From contig CABYTO010000009.1 of assembly GCA_902521995.1 (NCBI GenBank), forward strand, positions 1-60,853: a stretch of DNA of 60,853 nt, written 5' to 3'. Under the pieces are notes generated by a model. It did no database searches. It worked only from the letters and a program-made list of their open reading frames with translations, and was not told the DNA's origin. The first letter of the stretch is position 1. Each line of letters begins with the position of its first letter. Both the position numbers and the translations under genes were made by a program. The stretch is from an uncultured Prochlorococcus sp. GTDB lineage: Bacteria; Cyanobacteriota; Cyanobacteriia; PCC-6307; Cyanobiaceae. Shown in pieces: positions 57,865 to 60,853 of this stretch.

Positions 57865-58917
57865 GTGATTTTTAACAGATTTAAATTTTCTCGAGATATT
57901 GGCATAGATTTGGGAACGGCCAATACTCTTATACATGTATCAGGAAAAGGCGTTGTTTTACAGGAGCCTTCTGTGGTAGCTATGGATTTAGAAGAAGGGA
58001 TTCCATTAGCTGTTGGTAAAGAAGCAAAGTTAATGCTTGGAAGGACCCCTGGCAATATAAGAGCTGTAAGACCACTAAGAGATGGAGTTATCGCAGATTT
58101 TGATGCTGCAGAACAAATGATAAAAACATTTATTCAAAAATGTAATGAAGGCAAGGGGATAGTAGCTCCAAGGATAGTGATTGGAATTCCAAGTGGAGTT
58201 ACTAGTGTTGAGCGAAGAGCAGTAAGAGAAGCTGGATTAGCGGGAGCTAGAGAAGTTCATTTAATAGATGAACCTGTCGCAGCAGCAATAGGAGCATCAT
58301 TACCAGTAACTGAGCCAATTGGAACAATGATTGTTGATATTGGTGGAGGTACTACTGAGGTTGCAGTATTAAGTTTAGGAGGAACTGTTTTGAGTGAATC
58401 TGTTCGAATAGCAGGCGATGAAATAAATGAGTCAATTGCGCTTTATCTTAAAAAAGTTCACAATTTAGTTGTTGGAGAGAGAACTGCAGAAGATATCAAG
58501 ATAAAAATTGGATCTGCATTTCCAGATGATGATTTTGATAAAACTACTTTAGAGGTTAGAGGTTTACATCTTTTATCTGGTCTACCTAGATCAGTCACTT
58601 TGACATCAGGAGAAATCAGAGAAGCTATGGCTGAAACACTTAGCAAAATAGTCGAAGCTGTAAAAAGAACTTTAGAGCGAACCCCTCCTGAACTTGCCGC
58701 AGATATTGTTGATAGAGGGATTATGCTTGCAGGTGGTGGAGCTTTAGTGAGAGGTATTAATGATTTATTGAGCGATGAAACAGGAATTTTTACTCACATA
58801 GCAGAAAACCCACTGCTTTGCGTAGTAAATGGTTGTGGAGAGGTGTTGGATGATTTTAAAAAACTCAAAAGAGTTGTTGACACTCCAGAATTCATAAGGA
58901 ATGCCATAAGAGATTAA
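57865..58917 (+). CDS. mreB: rod-shape-determining protein MreB
   Basis: MreB is a bacterial actin that positions the cell-wall elongation machinery. The 350-residue product has the actin fold: phosphate-1 [28 protein letters not shown] (residues ~12-39), connect-1 [17 protein letters not shown] with phosphate-2, [10 protein letters not shown], and the adenosine motif [13 protein letters not shown] near the C-terminus. The start is GTG 57865. It heads mreBCD: mreC begins four bases after its stop. Small coccoid cells keeping mreBCD are consistent with marine picocyanobacteria. Confidence 0.97.
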   Translation: MIFNRFKFSRDIGIDLGTANTLIHVSGKGVVLQEPSVVAMDLEEGIPLAVGKEAKLMLGRTPGNIRAVRPLRDGVIADFDAAEQMIKTFIQKCNEGKGIVAPRIVIGIPSGVTSVERRAVREAGLAGAREVHLIDEPVAAAIGASLPVTEPIGTMIVDIGGGTTEVAVLSLGGTVLSESVRIAGDEINESIALYLKKVHNLVVGERTAEDIKIKIGSAFPDDDFDKTTLEVRGLHLLSGLPRSVTLTSGEIREAMAETLSKIVEAVKRTLERTPPELAADIVDRGIMLAGGGALVRGINDLLSDETGIFTHIAENPLLCVVNGCGEVLDDFKKLKRVVDTPEFIRNAIRD

Positions 58918-58921
58918 TGTT

Positions 58922-59671
58922 ATGTTAGGTATCCGACGAATTTCTAATAGTCGTTGGTGGCATAAAAAGAAAAATTGGCTATTTTTTGCAATTTTTTTAT
59001 TTTTGGTTTTTGTAAGAATATCAAAAGGAGCTTTTTATAAAGATTTTTATTATTTTGTTTCAAAACCTTTTTGGCCTGGTCAATTTCAAAAAGAAATTGT
59101 TCTTGAGAGTATTGATCAAGAATATTTAATAAAGTTAAATCTTCTGACAAAAGATAATATAAGATTGCGACAAATCTTATCTCTTCAAGAATCATCTAAT
59201 GATGAACATATTTCAGCTGCAGTCATTTCGCGAAAAACGGGAGGTTGGTGGAGACAATTAATTTTAAACAAAGGTTCAAAAGATGGAGTAGAAATTGGCA
59301 ATATTGTGATTGGTCCGGGTGGATTATTAGGTAGAGTAAAGAATACTTCTTTATTCACTTCGTCGGTAACTTTAATAACTTCTCCAGAAAGTAAGTTAGG
59401 CGTTTGGGTGGATAGAATTCAAATCAATGGATTACTAGTCGGTTTAGGAGATGATTTTCCTAGCCTAATACTTTATTCAAAAGATGCCGACATTAAAGTC
59501 GGAGATTTTGTATCATCATCTCCTGCTAGTACGTTATTACCTCCAAATATCCCTATTGGTATTGTCCAATCTATAGATGAGACTTTGAAATCAAAAAAAA
59601 CGGCAAAAATTTCACTTATAGCAAAACCCCATGTAATTGATTGGGTACAAATTTTGAAAGTAAATATTTAA
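58922..59671 (+). CDS. mreC: rod-shape-determining protein MreC
   Basis: MreC links MreB to the periplasmic wall enzymes. The 249-residue product has one N-terminal membrane helix (~19-35, NWLFFAIFLFLVFVRI), a short coiled-coil-like segment (~60-85) and a periplasmic beta domain (AAVISRKTGGWWRQLILNKGSKDGVEIGNIVIGPGGLLGRVKNTSLFTSSVTLITSPESKLGV and later PIGIVQSI). These match MreC beta-barrel motifs. It starts at ATG 58922. Its stop TAA overlaps the mreD ATG by one base (TAATG). Confidence 0.93.
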   Translation: MLGIRRISNSRWWHKKKNWLFFAIFLFLVFVRISKGAFYKDFYYFVSKPFWPGQFQKEIVLESIDQEYLIKLNLLTKDNIRLRQILSLQESSNDEHISAAVISRKTGGWWRQLILNKGSKDGVEIGNIVIGPGGLLGRVKNTSLFTSSVTLITSPESKLGVWVDRIQINGLLVGLGDDFPSLILYSKDADIKVGDFVSSSPASTLLPPNIPIGIVQSIDETLKSKKTAKISLIAKPHVIDWVQILKVNI

Positions 59672-60186
59672 TGAATAAATTTTTTACCAAAAAATTTTCC
59701 ATTATAAGCTTTATTTTTATCCCAATTATTTTTTTGTGGCACCCTAATTGGCTTGGATTTTTAGGTGTTCAGCCTTATTGGCCGTTATTTTGGTTATTGC
59801 CTTGGGCAATGATAAATGGATCAATTAATGGATTAGTATTTGGTTTGTTTTTAGGTCTCATCTTAGATTCTCTAACTTTAAATGAAAGTTTTACTCAAAT
59901 ACCAGGCTTAATTTTTTGTGGATTTTTCTTTGGGAGAATTAAATCACATAGTGATATTTTGGTGGGACATTTTAGGTATGGTTTAATTTGTTCTTTTGGA
60001 AGTTTTTTATGCGGTACTCTTTATCTTGCACAAATTTTGTTTAGAAATTCTTCAGATGGTAATTTTATAATGTTTATTCCAGGTGTAAAAAATATCTTAG
60101 CTGAAGTTTTTTTGACAGGTTTGTTTGCTCCCTTTATTTGCTCCCAACTTATAAGGATATTTAAATTTTCAAGAAGAAAATTGTGA
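59671..60186 (+). CDS. mreD: rod-shape-determining protein MreD
   Basis: A 171-residue integral membrane partner of MreC with five or six hydrophobic segments, including SFIFIPIIFLWHPNWLGFLG, WPLFWLLPWAMINGSINGLVFGLFLGLILDSL and FGSFLCGTLYLAQILF. MreD sequences vary widely, so position after mreC and topology carry the call. The frame opens earlier at TTG 59641 inside mreC, but ATG 59671 overlapping the mreC stop is the better start. It ends at 60186, and rpaB begins 183 bases later. Confidence 0.88.
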   Translation: MNKFFTKKFSIISFIFIPIIFLWHPNWLGFLGVQPYWPLFWLLPWAMINGSINGLVFGLFLGLILDSLTLNESFTQIPGLIFCGFFFGRIKSHSDILVGHFRYGLICSFGSFLCGTLYLAQILFRNSSDGNFIMFIPGVKNILAEVFLTGLFAPFICSQLIRIFKFSRRKL

Positions 60187-60369
60187 TAATAAATTTTGCC
60201 AAGAGGAAAAAATGCTTGAAAAAATTTATATATTTCAATTAATTTAAAATGTTTGTAAACCTTAGGAATATCTCTTTGAGGGTTCGTAATGTTATATTTT
60301 TAATTGTTAGAATAAACGTTCAATGCAATAGTTCTTTGCTTTGAAATATCGAGAAATCTTTTTTTAACT
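60187..60369. other. intergenic region upstream of rpaB
   Basis: A 183-base AT-rich leader with no clear gene. It contains the motif TTTAAAATGTTTGTAA at 60243-60258, shared with the secA promoter region, and a possible -10 TAGAAT at 60308-60313. A 31-codon ATG frame (60249-60344) is open but has no ribosome-binding site or family match, so I do not call it a gene. Confidence 0.45.
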
Positions 60370-60853
60370 ATGTCAAAAGCAAGAATTTTAGTTGTTGATG
60401 ATGAACCAGCAGTTTTGAAGGTATTAGTTACGAGGCTTCAACTAGCAGGATATCAGGTATATTCAGCCACTAATGGTGAAGAAGCTCTTGAGTCTTTTCA
60501 CAGGGATTCCCCAGATTTGATAGTTCTTGATGTTATGCTTCCAAAAATGGATGGATTTGCTGTTTGTAGAAGAATTAGAGCTGAGTCAGTAGTACCAATA
60601 ATATTTTTAACCGCTCTAGAGGCTATTTCAGAGAGAGTTGCTGGTTTGGATTTAGGAGCCGATGATTACTTATCTAAACCATTTAGCCCAAAAGAGTTAG
60701 AGGCCAGAATAGCTACAATTTTGAGAAGAATGGGGCCAACTGTATCGGTTACTGAAACCAAAGAAGTTCCTTCAGGCAAAGGAGTTATGAAATTTGGAAG
60801 TTTAGTTGTTGATACTAATCGCAGACAAGTTTCTAGAGCTGGAGATAGAATTA
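60370..60853 (+). CDS. rpaB: response regulator RpaB (Ycf27), 5' part, cut by window edge
   Basis: RpaB is the essential OmpR-type regulator that, with its kinase, controls high-light and photosystem genes in cyanobacteria and red plastids. The visible 161 codons hold the receiver domain: MSKARILVVDDEPAVLKVL with D10/D11, phospho-acceptor D54 in IVLDVMLPKMDGF, IIFLTAL and the conserved Lys in YLSKPFSPKELEARI. The start of the DNA-binding domain (MKFGSLVVDTNRRQVSRAG) follows after a short linker. The SKARILVVDDE and VTRLQLAGYQVYSATNGEEALE stretches fit RpaB better than RpaA. The start is ATG 60370; the 3' end lies outside the window. Confidence 0.85.
   Translation, partial: MSKARILVVDDEPAVLKVLVTRLQLAGYQVYSATNGEEALESFHRDSPDLIVLDVMLPKMDGFAVCRRIRAESVVPIIFLTALEAISERVAGLDLGADDYLSKPFSPKELEARIATILRRMGPTVSVTETKEVPSGKGVMKFGSLVVDTNRRQVSRAGDRI

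Noticed and set aside
60249..60344. 31-codon ATG frame in the rpaB leader as a regulatory upstream ORF
   Set aside because: No ribosome-binding site, no recognisable peptide, and short open frames arise by chance; kept only as a note on the intergenic region.

Overview
The window looks like chromosomal DNA of a marine picocyanobacterium, most probably a high-light-adapted Prochlorococcus. The evidence is very AT-rich DNA (about 30% GC by eye), short intergenic gaps, a core gene set in compact order, and cyanobacterial or plastid markers: psbZ (ycf9), sqdB/sqdX, rpaB (ycf27), ycf23, a Ycf21-type chorismate lyase and a Delta9 acyl-lipid desaturase. I see no phage genes, transposases, insertion sequences, CRISPR arrays or rRNA. 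There is one tRNA, Gly(GCC). No stretch over 300 bases lacks a gene. The longest gaps are 60187-60369, 40807-40980, 14033-14197 and 47153-47303.

Layout: (1) 1-417 is the C-terminus of a gene cut by the left edge, possibly ycf66. (2) 397-5856, minus strand: desC, rplI, dnaB, mnmG, chorismate lyase. (3) 5932-11664, plus: an unknown 232-aa protein, a methionine-gamma-lyase-like PLP enzyme, gcvH, gcvP, a small orphan ORF. (4) 11677-16159, minus: rpmI, rplT, a TPR protein, thiG, sqdB, sqdX. (5) 16251-19118, plus: a SpoIID-domain protein and an MgdA-type glucosyltransferase. (6) 19120-24533, minus: tig, clpP, clpX, dnaX. (7) 24654-28650, plus: asd, dapA, rnj. (8) 28647-39716 alternates strands: tilS, ycf23, uvrB, holA/lysC, a precorrin-8X methylmutase, mutS, psbZ, ribH. 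(9) 39780-40806: tRNA-Gly, an NTF2-like protein, a GNAT acetyltransferase. (10) 40981-47152: secA, then minus miaA, infC, a GntR regulator, cysE. (11) 47304-52849, plus: gyrB, an SH3-like protein, two fluoride-channel subunits, mgtE, a group 2 sigma factor. (12) 52834-60853: alpha/beta hydrolase, PfkB sugar kinase, tsaE, ahcY, a DedA protein, ssb, mreBCD, and the start of rpaB.

How the genes work together: thylakoid lipid synthesis is well represented (desC, sqdB, sqdX, mgdA). The first three steps from aspartate to lysine (lysC, asd, dapA) lie within 10 kb. Proteostasis genes (tig, clpP, clpX) form one run. Replication and repair genes (dnaB, dnaX, holA, gyrB, ssb, uvrB, mutS) and tRNA-maturation genes (mnmG, tilS, miaA, tsaE) are scattered.

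I found no obviously new multi-gene system. The most interesting signals are small: an Arg-rich C-terminal tail on RNase J resembling the cyanobacterial RNase E peptide that binds PNPase; an A7 run in dnaX placed to give a gamma-like product; a tandem pair of short CrcB subunits; a GntR regulator with an unassigned C-terminal domain upstream of cysE; and several unexplained palindromes and A-tracts in promoter regions. Start codons are often GTG or TTG, and Shine-Dalgarno sequences are usually missing, so several starts are uncertain.
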